NCBI GenBank assembly: GCA_949752795.1
Contig: OX457075.1
Location: 8,050,001-8,114,000 of the forward strand
DNA length: 64,000 nt
Origin: Hyperoodon ampullatus
Lineage: Eukaryota; Chordata; Mammalia; Artiodactyla; Ziphiidae
Reading direction: 5' to 3'
In this document: in pieces, positions 1-11,805 of the stretch
Numbering within the stretch: position 1 is the stretch's first letter
Layout: the number at the start of each line of letters is the position of its first letter
Program-made: the position numbers and the translations under genes
The notes under the pieces: model-generated
What the model was told of the DNA's origin: nothing
Databases searched by the model: none
What the model saw: the letters and a program-made list of their open reading frames with translations, nothing else

Positions 1-1284
1 CAGAGTGTGATTCGAAGGGGATTGCAAATGATGGCTCATGAAGATGCATCCTGTTTCTTTTGTGTTTCTTTGCTTAGACAAAGATGGACTAAGTTTCTGT
101 GATCAGCAAGGGCAAGCTCAGCCCTTGCTGAGTGAAGCAGGAGAACTTTGTCATCAATGTCCCTAATTCCCCACTGAGCTCGCTGCCATCCTGCAGCCTC
201 AAGGGGCCCATATGCCAGTCCAGTGGAAGGTTCCCCTCCACCATGCTGTCACCCAAGGACACCGAGGTTTCTTCATTATGGGTGTTGGGGGTGGATGGAA
301 ACCCAGAACGTGGGCAGCAGCCCCCTCTGCTATCACATCTACTCTTACGTTGAGTTCTTGGAGGTTTGAGGCTTTTGGGGAAACAGACCTTTGCCTGGTG
401 GAGGAGGATGGGGGTCATGTGTGTGGAATTGACGGTAGCCAGGGAGGGAACAGACTGAAAAGATGTCATGGCTCTTGTGGAGGTGACAAGCATCTACTGA
501 CTCTCTGGCCCTTTGCTTCCCTCACCTTGGGCACTAGACCACTTCATGACCACCTGGAAGGGAAGTGCAGCCCGGACTCTGAGACCAGCCCCATCCTTGG
601 CAGGGATGAAGTAAGAGACTCAGGGCCAGCAATCCTCGCATCCAGCTGTTGGTTTTGCTTGCACACAATTAAAGGGGTGCTGCTTGTTTCGTTCGGTACC
701 CTCATTTCCTCTGGTTCAGGATCCTTCCTTCATACTCTTGGTTCTTTGAAGGACTCCTCTCTTGTCCCTTGGACATATGGTGTCCTAAACTTGTAGCAAG
801 CTCTGCTTCCGACAGGAAGCTGAATTCTGGTCTTGGCTGGTCATTGACAAAGGTAAGAGATTCAGCCAACTTAAAAGAAATGGCAGCTGTGTTTTCTGAG
901 GACTAGTGCCTTTTAGGAAGCACTAGATGGTCTGTGTTTTACACTCGAGAGATGGGGGAAAAGGTAACTCCCTCTGCTAGATTGTTAGGCCATCTTGCAG
1001 AAGGTGGCAACAGAAAATCGACTCCTTACTTCAGCTTTCGTGTCTCCTGGTTCCTTCCATCCTTGTGCTACCCCAGTAGGAAGGGGTTTAACCAGCTCCT
1101 GATGGCATGTGCTGGTCAGGGCAGAAGGTAAGCCAGCGTGCTTATCAGAATGATAGAAACCAGGACCCGGTCGTGCCCGACATCATGAGTTCCTCACGTG
1201 GTCGTGGAATCAGCTTGGGAACAGTGTTCCTTGCAACAGGGTACTGTGGTCTGGATGCCACCAGCTTCCTCTTTACCTCGTGAC
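1..1284. other. Unique intergenic sequence, no recognised feature
   Basis: No repeat family, RNA gene or recognisable exon is visible. A 194-codon open frame on the plus strand (212-796) overlaps a 134-codon frame on the other strand (89-493). Neither product resembles a family I know, and frames of this length are expected by chance in DNA of this base composition. Confidence 0.5.
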
Positions 1285-1740
1285 TCACCTCACTGCCCAC
1301 CACGCCTGCCATACACTCTTTGCATCGGCCACGCCAGCCTCCTCAATGCACCAGGCATGAGCCCCGCTCCGAGCTTTGGAAGCCCAGCTGCTGCCTTTCT
1401 CTGGAAGCTTCATCACGCCCACATTGACAAGCTCACTTCTTCACATCCTTCAAGTCTTTCTTCAGATGTCACCTTCCCAGGGAGGCTCTCCTGACCACAC
1501 CCAGCGCCCCTCTTCCAAGTCTACAATTATCCATCCTCTCTCCCAGGTCTTAGTTTTTTACATGGGACTCATTATTATGTGTCATTAGCACATCCTTAAT
1601 TTGCTTATTGCCAGTCCTTTCCACTAGGATGTAAGTTCAAATAAAGGGTAAAGGTCCGTGTGTTTATTACTGTGTAGAGCACAGAGCAGCCCATGGCACG
1701 TGCAAAACGAAAAAGAAATGTTGATTGAGTGACTGAGGTG
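1285..1740 (+). repeat. L2 LINE 3'-end fragment
   Basis: The segment follows the L2 3' end in sense orientation: a pyrimidine-rich stretch resembling the L2 'TCAAATGTCACCT...' block (here TCAGATGTCACCTTCCCAGG), then CCACTAGGATGTAAG, and finally a GAAATGTTGATTGAGTGA-like terminus corresponding to the L2 end 'AAATATTTGTTGAATGAATGA'. It is strongly diverged, as expected of an ancient mammalian L2. No ORF remains. Confidence 0.7.
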
Positions 1741-1949
1741 AACGAAGCCTCTGGTCCACAACCCACCATCCATGGCATCCTGGGCAAGTTCTGGCTTCTG
1801 CTCAAATATCTTCAGGAGCAGTGAGGTCAGCACCATCGATGACTGGCTGGTCCCAACTGTTATCAAGGTCTCTGTGTGGAGGTAAGGCATGAGGGGAAGA
1901 GCGCCAGGCTCTCTCCTTCCAAGAAGAAAAGCCTGGACACCTGGGGACA

Positions 1950-2110
1950 AGCCTGGGAAAAAGCATCAGGCTGTGAATCCCAGGGTCTGCCCGAGTCCCG
2001 CCATACTTTTCCCATGGGATGCCGGAGAATTCATTTCATCTCTCTGGCCTCAGCTTTCTCTTCTGAAAAACAAAGTTGTGTAGACATGTTAGAAAGAGCA
2101 TCCCATGACC
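1950..2110 (+). repeat. Possible MIR fragment
   Basis: GGCCTCAGCTTTCTCTTCTGAAAAACAAAG resembles the MIR 'cctcagtttcctcatctgtaaaatg' core, preceded by a weak tRNA-like head. The match is diverged and the boundaries are approximate. Confidence 0.35.
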
Positions 2111-2193
2111 AGAACAAAAGGTGATAGAATCTGTCAGAAGTAAAAGAGTAATGCTGTTTTGCCTAAATATGGAATCTTAACAGTATCTCACCT

Positions 2194-2194
<1 letters not shown>

Positions 2195-2246
<52 letters not shown>
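2195..2246 (+). repeat. (GT)26 microsatellite
   Basis: Twenty-six uninterrupted GT dinucleotides. Pure runs of this length are usually length-polymorphic. It sits just outside the inverted-duplication arm at 2371-2632. In the inverse position beside the partner arm there is a degenerate CA-rich stretch (about 12157-12185), suggesting this repeat may be part of the duplicated unit. Confidence 0.97.
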
Positions 2247-2250
<4 letters not shown>

Positions 2251-2370
2251 GCACAGAAGTGTGTAAACATGCCATCTCAAACTTGACTGAAAGCTCCAAA
2301 TGGGAGTGATGCAGGCAGGAGCTGCATCACTTGTTTCTTTCCTAGGACTCCACGGAACCTGTGCAGAGAA

Positions 2371-2632
2371 CTGGACCAGCTCAAAATGTTGATGACTGAC
2401 TTAACAGAAGCACAAGAATAACCGTGCATTTATGTCAAGCCTTTCTCCAAGGAGCGCTCCGCACTCTGTAGATAGTGGATTTATTTATCCTTGGAGCACC
2501 TCTGTGAGGCACTTACAGGACAGGGGTGACCAGACTCATGGAATAAATAATGTCAAGAGCAGCATGAAGCTAAACTAGACAATAAGTCTGAGCCCAGGAG
2601 GAGATGGGATGGGCCCAAGGTCACCCAGTGAA
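2371..2632 (+). repeat. Inverted duplication, arm A (MIR/L2-like core)
   Basis: This segment matches the reverse complement of 11806-12064. By-eye alignment gives about 16 differences over roughly 245 positions (about 93% identity), and only about 6 in the first 175 positions. The sequence has a MIR-like character (CCCAAGGTCACCCAG near the 3' side, CTCTGTGAGGCACTTACAGG in the middle). Two independent ancient MIR insertions would not be this similar, so duplication or gene conversion is implied. Weaker similarity seems to continue towards the (GT)n tract. Confidence 0.85.
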
Positions 2633-2640
2633 TTGAGACT

Positions 2641-4744
2641 TGGACACGCATTTCTGCCCCAATGAGGTGACTCACTCTCCCGAACACTTGTGCTCCCAGG
2701 GCCCGACTTCATGTCTCCCGGGCTGGCGCGGGCCTTCCACATGCACGTCCCAAGGCATATTCCATGGGATATCAGAGGCCTTCTTACTAACCCCTGCCCT
2801 AGAAAGTTCTGGAAATATTGGGTTTCACAGAGTGAAGCAGGTTTCTTTCCTGGAGGACTTTGTAGACACTTTAACAATCCACTTTGTATTGTTACTTTCC
2901 AAGAGGCGTGCCCAGTATGCGCAGTTTCTCAAATCTAATTGTCTTTGGAAACTTCCTTCCCCGGGGTCTCAGTGGATTGGTGAAATGCTTGATTTATTAA
3001 TATCTGGCACCGGAACTTCCCTTGTGGAAGGAGATATCTAAGTTTAGGAAAAATCTTGGCAAGCCAGCTTTGGATGTGGGTGACTTTGGAAGCATAACTG
3101 TCATTGGAGGCTGAGACATCAAGAGGAAAGATGAAGGAGACAGTGGGGAGAGTGGACTGTTTTGTTCCCGAAAGGTAGGAGGAAAGAGAAGAGGAGAAGA
3201 AAGAGAAGGGCAAAAGGAGAGAAGCCAGGAAGAGGAGAAGGCTTGGCTGGGTGGAGTCAAGATTCAGTGAAGCTCCAGAATGGTAGGAGAACCAAGGACA
3301 TTTATAAAGATGCTCACTGTTTCATGTGAAGCTGCTGGAGCTGCAGTATAAACCCCTCCTCCATTCTCTCCCTCTCGCATCTATTGGGAAGTCTAGTAGG
3401 ACCATATGTGCTTTGTAGAGTGGGGTGTGTGTGTGTGTGTAGGGATTGAGAAAGAGCTTCATTCCATCCCTGAAAATTTGTGAACAGGGAATAGGTAGCA
3501 TTAACAGAAGCATCCAGAGGCAGAGATGACCCTGAGAGGTAAGTCTTTGTGCATTCATATAACCCTTTGGGAGGTTCGGGCACTTTGGGCTTGAGTTAAA
3601 CCCTCTAAGTTCTCATTTGCACCCCAAGCTGCAACTGGACTTTCTATAGATTAGCTGATTTCTAACGCTACCCTCTGACAGGTCATCCTAGGGTCTCAAT
3701 TACTGTCTCCTTTTGTACCATAGAAACCCAGGCATCTGGAGCCCCAGAGAACAGGTCTTCAGATAGTGATCCTAGTTTTCTTTACAAGTCTGTTCTCCAG
3801 ATTAAACAGACTTCATTCCTTCTTCATGTCTCATATGACTACTTACCAGACTTGTCACTCTCCTGGTCACCCTGGTCTGGACAAGGGTGAAACACCCTCC
3901 AGAGTTTCAACGTGCCTCTTGGGGTTCAACACAATCCAGCCAGTGTGGTCTGCCTGTCACCAAGTCCAGGAGAGTCTTTACTTTCTGTGATCCAAAATTC
4001 CATCCAGCATTGCTTTTGTTTGGCAGTCACATTGTGTTCTTGGCTCCGTGAAACTTATGGTCAGCTAAAATCCTCGTCGGGTAACAAAATGGGTTTACCT
4101 ATTTTGGTTACAGCTGTTCTGATGGGAGGGTATTACTGCCACTTGGGTGAGAACAGCTGCCTCTCCTGTCATGTTACATAATGATTACAGTTTATATCAT
4201 GCTGTCATAGGGGAGGATACACTTGCGCAGAGGCTGTGTATCGGTTTAAGGAGTGCCTGGGTGTAACGAAGTGGTAATTAACAGCGTCAGTCACAAATAA
4301 CTTTTTTCTTTTCTTCCTGGGCTCCCCAGCTTGTTTGTCAGAGGCTGCTGATGCGCTCGTGATAGGCGCTATGTAAACACACAGGTAGACCGAGAAAGCC
4401 TGGTAGACGGTGATTGTAGAGTGGAGACAGGGACCCCATCAAACACGCTTAACAGTAATGACAGCCATTGTGTATACACACAAATCACCTTAAACAGCTT
4501 TTATAAAAGTGCTTCTGGGGTAGGAAGTAGGGATGGGGAGGGGAGAGAATGAAGAAGAAATAGAAGAACGTGGAGGTCTTCAAGTATATTAGCCGAGTTT
4601 CTGTCTCGTCTGAGCTGTGTAAGTATCTCCTGATGGCAGTGGCTCTGCGGGGGTGGGGTGGAATGCCCTAAAGCCCCCATTGACCCATCTGCCCTTAGCC
4701 TGTGGCCTTGCAGGACCATGAAATTCATGTAGGAGAGGGGAGAA
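2641..4744. other. Unique sequence with a purine-rich patch
   Basis: No recognised gene or repeat family. Local features are a purine-rich stretch (about 3120-3245, mostly AG on the plus strand) and a short (GT)8 run at 3425-3440. Open frames on both strands are short and unrecognisable. Confidence 0.5.
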
Positions 4745-4860
4745 GAGAAAGTGCGTCCTCTTCCACTGCTCACTAGCTGTGTGACCTTGAGCAAGCCAAC
4801 CTTTCTGAGCCTCAGTTTTTCCACCTATAAAATGGATTTTCTGAAGTGGACGTAGGGGAT
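4745..4860 (+). repeat. MIR SINE fragment
   Basis: CTCACTAGCTGTGTGACCTT followed by GAGCAAGCC and GAGCCTCAGTTTTTCCACCT is the MIR core in sense orientation, with the usual 'TATAAAATGG' follow-on. Confidence 0.8.
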
Positions 4861-5298
4861 TATGGGAAGGCAGAACCAGTGTCCTGACGCCCCAGGGGAG
4901 CTATAACTCAGTAACCAGGAAGAGTGATCTCCTCTCTCTCGGTCAGGGTCCTATTTGGAGAGAGAGACCAGTCACTCACTCGTCCGGCATGTGGGAGCCT
5001 CTCGGGTCAGGTCTGCGGGGTGGGGCCGTGGGCTTGCGGAGACAGAGATCCTGCCTGCAGCGGAGATGGGACCGCGTGCCGATAACAATGCAAGATAGAA
5101 ATGAGAAGCCCTCTAAGAAGCAAAGAAGATGTGAGAAGGGAAGCTACCCTGAGGGAGAGGATGAGAAGGTGGAGAGTTCTGGAAGGGTCGGCACTTGTGT
5201 GATCCTGAAGCGTGAGTAGGAGGCGGACACAGAGGGGGGTTCAGGGGAACACCATTCCTGAAAAAAGGAGAAAGTCTCCCACTGAAACGCAGAGGGTC

Positions 5299-5513
5299 TT
5301 TTTTTTTTTTTTTTTTTTTTTTGCGGTACGCGGGCCTCTCAGTTGTGGCCTCTCCCGTTGCGGAGCACAGGCTCCGGACGCGCAGGCTCAGCGGCCATGG
5401 CTCACAGGCCCAGCCCACTCTGTGGCATGTGGGATCCTCCCGGACCGGGGCACGAACCCGTGTCCCCTGCATCGGCAGGCGGACTCTCAACCACTGCGCC
5501 ACCAGGGAAGCCC
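5299..5513 (-). mobile_element. CHR-type tRNA-derived SINE
   Basis: Reverse-strand SINE. It begins with a T24 run (the poly(A) tail on the other strand), then GCGGTACGCGGGCCTCTC, and ends GGGAAGCCC, the complement of the 5' head. The Pol III B-box complement lies in CACGAACCCGTG. A small body deviation (CTCAGTTGTGG in place of CTCACTGTTGTGG) shows subfamily or age divergence. Open frames across it are SINE-derived, not genes. Confidence 0.95.
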
Positions 5514-6224
5514 AAGTGTCTTTACATCAACGATTGGATTCAGCCTTCGCTCCAATGATGATAGCAGCTAACATGGCAAAGCATTCTAGGTGCTCGGTGC
5601 TGTTGGAACTTGCTCAGCCAGGGCAGAAAAGCGGAGCCTGTCCTTCTGTACAATGCTGTCCCAGGGGTGGGCAGTATAGGAGACAAGGTTGAAAGTCATT
5701 TCCAGGAGGTGAGCCTGGGAGCAGGGTATTGACATGATCTAAGTTGTACCTGTAGGGGGTGAATCAGGCCACGGTGTCTGATATGAAGGGGGAGTCTCCT
5801 TCAAGGCTCTCTCCCTGCTTTCTATGGCACCCAGAATCATATTTCAGTCTGAAATCATTCATTCAAAGGTACTGGGCATGGGAGATAAGGCTGAAGCTTG
5901 AACCCACACAAAGCTACAGTTTTCTAGAAGAGTGAATGGATTAAAGTGATTTAGATAATCACTTATTCATTCAACAAATACTTAGGAGAGCTCTAAATGT
6001 GTCAGGCACTGAACAAGGTCAGTCACTGTCCAACCCAGTCTCTAAACCTCCACTAAAGGGGAAGCCTTTCCTCTTACATCCTCTGAGGATGGGCTCTCCC
6101 TTCTTCCCATCTAGTTCCTAGATTACTTCTGTTTTCTTAGATAGTTCACTATCTCACGATGGTGGAGACCCATCGATAGACTTGATTCAATGCAGTAAGT
6201 AGTGTTGGAGCTCTACAAGGGTGT
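5514..6224. other. Unique sequence
   Basis: No gene or clear repeat. A short L2-like phrase, TTCATTCAACAAATACTTAGG, lies near 5967-5990 but is too brief to assign. Confidence 0.45.
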
Positions 6225-6900
6225 TATGATGTGAGCAGAGAGGAGGTGCAATCAGAGAAGACTTCTTGGAGGAAGTGAAATCTGAGCACAGCCTCCAAAG
6301 GGAGTTCTGGAGACAAGAAGCAAAGGGCCAGGGGAACTACGGGCAGTTGAAGTTGTTACAGCAGAACGTGAGAGGTGGGGAGTAGGGAGAGGTGTGGCTG
6401 GATACTTGTAGGTGGTGGTAGGTGGAGATCAGATCACAGAGGGACTATATACCATGCGTAGAAGTTTGGACTCTAGCTGATAAATGATGAAGAGCCACTG
6501 ATGCCTCTTAGGAAGAGGAATGACAAGATCCAATTTGAACTTTCCGTGGATGATAATAGCAAGTACTTGTATTGTTGTGGGCTCTGTTTTAAGTGTTTTG
6601 CAAATAATCCTCATGATAACTGTACAGATGTAGGTGTTAATATCATCCCCATTTGACAGATGAGGAAACTGAGGCTTCGAGCTTAAATGACTTGCCCAGG
6701 TCCACAGATAATAAGAGGACAGGGCTAGGCTTTAAAGCCAGGTGGCCTGGCTCCAGAGTTTGTGCTCTTATCCAGTCTATTCTACTGCACTGTAGGGACA
6801 ATGACGAGATGCTCCAGGCTGCTGTTCTAGAGGTTGGGAGACCCTTCTGGAGGCTGTTGCAGAAGTTCTGGTGAGAGACAACAAAGTCTTTAACTAGCAG
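6225..6900. repeat. Ancient unnamed interspersed repeat, interrupted by MIR
   Basis: Phrases such as GAAGACTTCTTGGAGGAAGTG, AGAAGTTTGGACTCTAGC, GAAGAGCCACTGATG and, beyond the MIR, GGAGGCTGTTGCAGAAGTTCTGG are typical of an old mammalian repeat whose family name I cannot give with confidence. The MIR-like stretch at about 6560-6790 separates the two parts. Confidence 0.4.
6560..6790 (-). repeat. MIR SINE fragment
   Basis: ATCATCCCCATTTGACAGAT, GAGGAAACTGAGGCTTCGAG, GACTTGCCCAGGTCCACAG and CTGGCTCCAGAGTTTGTGCT follow the reverse complement of MIR in order. It appears to be inserted in, or adjacent to, an older repeat. Confidence 0.8.
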
Positions 6901-6984
6901 TGAGAGAAGGGGGTACATTCCAGAAATGGCTTGCAGAAGTCCATCAGGTGTTGGTGACTGCCAAGTGGGAGGGAGAGGTCAATG

Positions 6985-7330
6985 TTGGGATTGGGGGGTG
7001 GCGACCATTTCCTGTAAAGGCCCATATAGTAAATATTTCAGGCTTTGGGGGTCAGATGGTCTCTGTTGCAACTATGCAACCGCCTTTGCAATGTGCAAGC
7101 ACCCTAGACAATCTATAAATGAATGAGCATGGCTGTGTCCCAATAAAACTTTATTAATGGACGTGGAAAACTGAGTTCCATCGAATTTCCATATGTTAAA
7201 AAATATGATTCTTCTTTTGATTTTTTTTCCCCAATCCTTTGAAAATCCAAAAACCATTCTTAGCTCCAGGACCATATAAAAATTGGCAGTGGGCCAGATT
7301 TGGATTGCGCTGTAATTTGCCAACCTCTGG
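6985..7330. mobile_element. hAT-like non-autonomous DNA transposon remnant
   Basis: TGTAAAGGCCCATATAGTAA, CAGGCTTTGGGGGTCAGATG, CAATAAAACTTTATT and a GGGCCAGATTTGG...TTTGCCAACC end correspond to an abundant mammalian short MER element with CAGGGGTCGGCAAACT-like termini. The family name is not certain to me. About 60 bp of extra AT-rich sequence lies inside it (about 7165-7260). Confidence 0.6.
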
Positions 7331-8524
7331 GCTTATTCCTGGGAGGGGGGAGGCGAGTGGTGGCCCAGAAGGGACCCAGGATGATCTGAGGACAAGGTAA
7401 ACAGAGGGCGATGAAGGCCGCACAGCTGTTCCCTGAGCCAGGGGTACATGCTGTGAAGTGGAGTCATTCAGGACCGGCATGCAATGCTCGACCCCCTTAG
7501 ACCTGAAATACTGCTCATAAAAGAACATTTGCAAGGGCAGCGTTAACAAGCAGTGGATCTCGCTTCTTCCAGTTCCCCTTCCCACCCCTGGCCCAGTGGT
7601 AACGAAAACACGTTTACATAAACACAGAGGTCATAGTCACACAGCCGTCCTCTTGCTAAGGCATTTCCGAATACTAATAGTTTTCATTTAATGCAAACTC
7701 TGCATTGTATGGGAGAGCTTAGGGTGACCCAAAATACCCCTCTAAATTGCACAACTTTATAAATAAAAAATCATTCTGCGGACTAAATTAGTCCAATGTT
7801 CTTCCTCCACGTTGGAGACAGGGGAAACACAAAGTGTGAAATTGTATCTGAACGTGAGCCTTAGGGCACCAATGGTGTGGCCACGGGTTCAATGTCACCC
7901 CCTGGGCCACCAGCCCCATCCCAGCCCTGTGCTAGAAAACCCCTCATCAGGCACAGAGGCCACACTTTCATGGGTCTTCATCATGAGGGAACTCAGGCAA
8001 AAGTCTGTGGCTGCCATTTTTACGCACAAACTACACACCAGGCACTTACGGGGGTGTGACCACACCGCTGTAAGCACACAGTGACAGATACTTTGTCGCT
8101 GCTGATGCCATGTGGACAAAGGGGTCTTAGAGAAGGTCTAGTTCAAGTGTTTTTAAACATTAAAAACTTTTATCAGTAGACTCTCCTGCACATCATCACC
8201 TTTTACATGGGACCTCAACATACAACACGTAAAAGAGTGGGGCAGGAATCCCCCTCTTGCACAGCAGGCCCTGAGGCATCCTAGGGTTTTGCATCATGAG
8301 TTTGGTCTTCGCTTTATAAAGTAGAAAGCTGAGGCCCAGAGAAGTTAGATGACTTCCCCCCGAAGCACAGAGCTCTGGCTAGAGACAGTTACTTTCCGTG
8401 TCAGTAGCCACTTTCCTCTTCAAGGCCGTCTCACATCAGCATTTTCTGGAGATGGCCCCTGACTGAGCATAGACCCTCCCAGGCCAGCCAGCAGCCCTTG
8501 ACCTCCAATAGGGGCAGCTTGGTG
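7331..8524. other. Mostly unique sequence
   Basis: No gene recognised. A weak reverse-MIR phrase (AAAGCTGAGGCCCAGAGAAG) lies near 8320-8365. The AT-rich stretch 7660-7800 is not assignable to a repeat family by eye. Confidence 0.4.
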
Positions 8525-8740
8525 AAAAGGAATTAACCTTGGAGGACAAGATAGCAACTTGGGTTTGAGTCCCATTGGTCATGTACTAGCTACATGACCT
8601 CCAACAAGTAACTTGCCACGCTTAGCCCTGGGTTTCTCATGTGCAAAACAGGAATAACACTCAGATGTGTTATGAGGATCTTGCAAGAGAAGTAAGTGAA
8701 AGCATTTTGTGAGAAGCTGTATTTAAGAATGTGATTACGG
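8525..8740 (+). repeat. MIR SINE fragment
   Basis: GGGTTTGAGTCCCATTGGTC, ACTAGCTACATGACCTCCAA, GGGTTTCTCATGTGCAAAAC and the AATAACACTCAG-type tail match MIR in sense order. Confidence 0.75.
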
Positions 8741-9426
8741 CTTTTCCAGGCAAAAAAAATCGAGTGCCTTTCAATCCTTGCTCTGTGCCTATCTCTCGAG
8801 CTCCAACCTTGTCTCCCATCCGCCATCCATCCAGGCAACAGGGAAGGAGAAAAGGACTTTTCTTTACCCTCTGGTTCCTGAGCAGCATTCAAGAGTTACG
8901 GGCTTTTGCTCCCCCAAGAAGAAAACCTTATTCTCTGCCTTCAAGGGTGAGGATTCCTGCATGTAACAGGACTGAATGATGCCTTTTCCCTCCCTCTCAT
9001 ACCAGAATTTAAGAGGACCCCGGAGCAGCCGGCTTTATTAGGACCCATAAGAACCGTACTATAACCAGGACACCCGCAGCCATAAAACTCTACCTTGAAG
9101 TTTGCAACAAATCCTGAAATGGTGAACTTGGATGAGCTCTTGTCTCTGTCAGCAGAAAACAATAAGATAAAATAAAGGGAGAAATGCAAACTCGAGCAGA
9201 AAAAGAGGCCCGAGAAGGAAAGCCAGGAAGAACGGGAGACAGCAACAGTAACAGCGATGCTGTGAATGACGGTGAAAGTAAAAACCCCAACAAGAAAGCC
9301 GGTGGTGTGGCCAGACCTCCCCGGAAATGCCTGGGGACGTCACCTGTGTGACAGGATGGGGCCTGGCTCCTGAGGGGCGCTGAGGAGGGGGAGGGGCAAT
9401 GAGAGAGGAAGACGTGCCCGCGTGTA
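8741..9426. other. Unique sequence
   Basis: No gene or clear repeat identified. The flank of the CA-rich array is purine-rich (about 9170-9260). Confidence 0.4.
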
Positions 9427-9761
9427 TGCGCGCACACACAACACATCTGCACACGGCGTACTCATACACGCACACACAGGCACACATGCACAGATACACA
9501 GATGCGCACACACAGGCATACACATGCACATGTATGCATGCACACACAGAGGCACACAGCTACACATGCACACAGGTACACACGTGCACAAAGACATACA
9601 TGCAAACATGTGCACACAGGTATATACATGCGTGAATGCACACGTGCACACACGCACACAGATCTATGCATGCATATACATGCACACAGATACACGCACA
9701 CACAGTCACACAATGCACACAGGTGCACACATGCACACACAGATACACACATGCACACACA
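9427..9761 (+). repeat. Degenerate CA-rich (CACACATG/CACACAGG) array
   Basis: About 335 bp built from CACACA tracts interrupted by TG, AG, TATG and CATGCA units, for example GCACACATGCACAGATACAC-type blocks. Alternating purine-pyrimidine content is very high. Frames on both strands encode low-complexity His/Thr-rich or Cys/Val-rich peptides that are by-products of the repeat. Confidence 0.95.
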
Positions 9762-10119
9762 GCCGAACAGAGGGGAGGAGAGAAGCTGAGTGGAGGGAAG
9801 TAAAACCCAGGTAAACAATAAGAGATGTCCTGGGGCCTCTGGGCGGCTACCCTGATGAAAGGGCCATTTGGAGCGAGGTCTGTGGTGACGGAGAGGAAGT
9901 CTCCTCCACTAGCCTTCGGTGGCTGATCCCACTCTCGCCTGAGTGCCCTGAGTTGCTTTAAGGCTGCACAAAGCCTTGGTAGAAAAGACAGCACAGATTA
10001 GCTGTAGCAATGGATTTAGGGTGGAGCCAGGAAGTGGAGCTTGAGGACCAGCACCTTCTCCTCGTGGGACAGGACATAGAGCCTTTCTGTGAACAGCAGG
10101 AGGTGAGTACTCTCGCCTC

Positions 10120-10646
10120 CCCCCAGCACCGGCCTCTCCTCTGCCGTGCCTGCCTCAGCCCCAAATTCCCCTTCACTGCATGGCAAACCCTGTTAGTTGC
10201 TGACACAAAACCCATTCCTCTCTCCTTCCTTGTAAACAGAGCCCCACACTGTGTCCATTTTACCTCCAGGCTCTTTGGCAGCTCTTTAAGACAATTTTGG
10301 TCAATGAGAGAAATACCTAAACTTGCTGAGGGGGTTCTGGGAAAACTTTGGTTTTCCTGATAACAGAGATAACAAAGGCCGGGCGTCATCCTTTCCACTC
10401 TGTTCTTTCTTTGAGCATGGTCTTGATGTCTGGAGCTGCAGTAGCCATCTTGTGACCATGAGTCACAGAGGGCAAAAGCCAACGCCCTAGAGATAATAAG
10501 CAGACATTCAGAAAACCAGTCCAGCACCTCCCACCTCTGGACTTCTGTTACTTGAGAAAAATAAACACTTCTTTGTTTAAGTCACTGTGAGTTGGGTATT
10601 TTTTTTGTACTTGGAGCCAAACTCAATCATAACTGGTACATTCAGG
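10120..10646 (+). repeat. Probable MLT1-type (MaLR) LTR
   Basis: The 3' part, CTTCTGTTACTTGAGAAAAA then AATAAACACTTCTTTGTTTA, AGTCACTGTGAGTTGGG and CAATCATAACTGGTAC, resembles the polyadenylation region and terminus of MaLR LTRs. The 5' portion is too diverged to define. A 189-codon minus-strand frame across it is not gene-like. Confidence 0.45.
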
Positions 10647-10650
10647 TAGA

Positions 10651-11800
10651 AAGGACTTGACACTTTTTTGTTTTTTTAACTTCCAACCTTCCTGCTGCCC
10701 CTTTGTCACTTGTGAGACCTACTTGCCAAAGTATTAAGTAACCTCAACATTCCTGATGGTGTGAAATGGAGTGTCTTGGGCTGGGCTGGGCGGAGAGAAA
10801 GAGAGAAGCATCGGGTGGGCTGACTCCGAGCTCTCCAGCTCTCTCCGCTGCCCACCTTGGTGCGAGGAGCCCTTTCCTCCTCCCCTGGCCCTGCTTCCCA
10901 CCCCACCAGGATCTCAGCTTTCTCTGGTCTACACTTCCAGCCTGCCTCTTTGACCCCATCTCAGATCTAGAATGGGTTAAACTTTTTATTGATTTATTTG
11001 TCTTTTTGGGAGTGTGTAGGGAGGAAGAAGAGGGGCAATAAATTATACATCTCCCAAGATACAATCTGCAGTTAATTCTTAATTAGGACTGACAGATGCT
11101 TCCCCCATAATCCTCTTCCCAACATGTTCTGTTTGCTTTGTTTGGTGCTGGAAGATATATTGTGACACGCTAATGACCTTTCTAAGCTTGTCCTGGAAGT
11201 GTTATTGGCATTCTAATGATTTATTGCGTGTTCCAGTTGATTACAGGGCCATTTGTCAACATTTTATTTCTCTCTCCATAAACCTGTCTCCTGCGTCACA
11301 GACGTTCACCAGCATGAAATTTAAACAAATACAGTAATATAGCCCTTATTCCACTTCTGCTTTCACTTGGAGCCTCTGGAGCAAACCCATTCTGGCCAAG
11401 AGAGGGCTTTTTATGACTGGTGCTGCTGTGGCTTTCACGGGAAAGGTGTTAGTCTCTGTGTATGAGTCTGGGGATGACTTTCTGTCTATTGATTTGTAAT
11501 GCCTTGTGCTGGGATTTTTTTTTTTTTTAAGCAGAGTCAGCCAGGCCAGTTTCCCAGTTACTTAGATGGATTTCATCTCTGGGTTTTCAAGCAATCATTT
11601 TGTGCTTGTTGGCGGGCAAGAAAATGCTTGGCTGGAAAAGGAAGTGCTGGCCAGTCCGAACCAGTCCATCTGGAGGATTTACCTCTTAATTCCTTACAAC
11701 CACATTCATACCGTACAGGTGACAGGACTGAGCAACCCCAGGGGACATTCGGGGCGAATATGAGTTATGCCATCATGGCACAAAGGCTTGAATAGTTCCC
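10651..11800. other. Unique sequence containing an AT-rich island
   Basis: 10700-10970 is GC-rich unique DNA. 11040-11345 is a repeat-free AT-rich island with several TAAT/ATTA cores (TTCTTAATTAGG, CTAATGACC, TCTAATGATTTATT), treated as a possible regulatory element in the findings. No exon seen. Confidence 0.5.
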
Positions 11801-11805
11801 AACTA

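Noticed and set aside
212..796. 194-codon open frame in unique DNA near the window start
   Set aside because: No recognisable domain, a competing frame on the opposite strand, no exon-like context; length is within chance.
2195..2246. Direct-repeat tract that could be mistaken for an array system
   Set aside because: Plain dinucleotide microsatellite; no spacers. No CRISPR-like structure exists anywhere in this eukaryotic sequence.
4200..4500. Possible conserved element around GCGCTATGTAAACACACAGG (FOX-like TGTAAACA)
   Set aside because: A single good motif in unique DNA is not enough to call a regulatory element.
9149..9994. Cys/Val/His-rich open frames across the CA-rich array
   Set aside because: All are translations of CACACA-type repeats in several phases.
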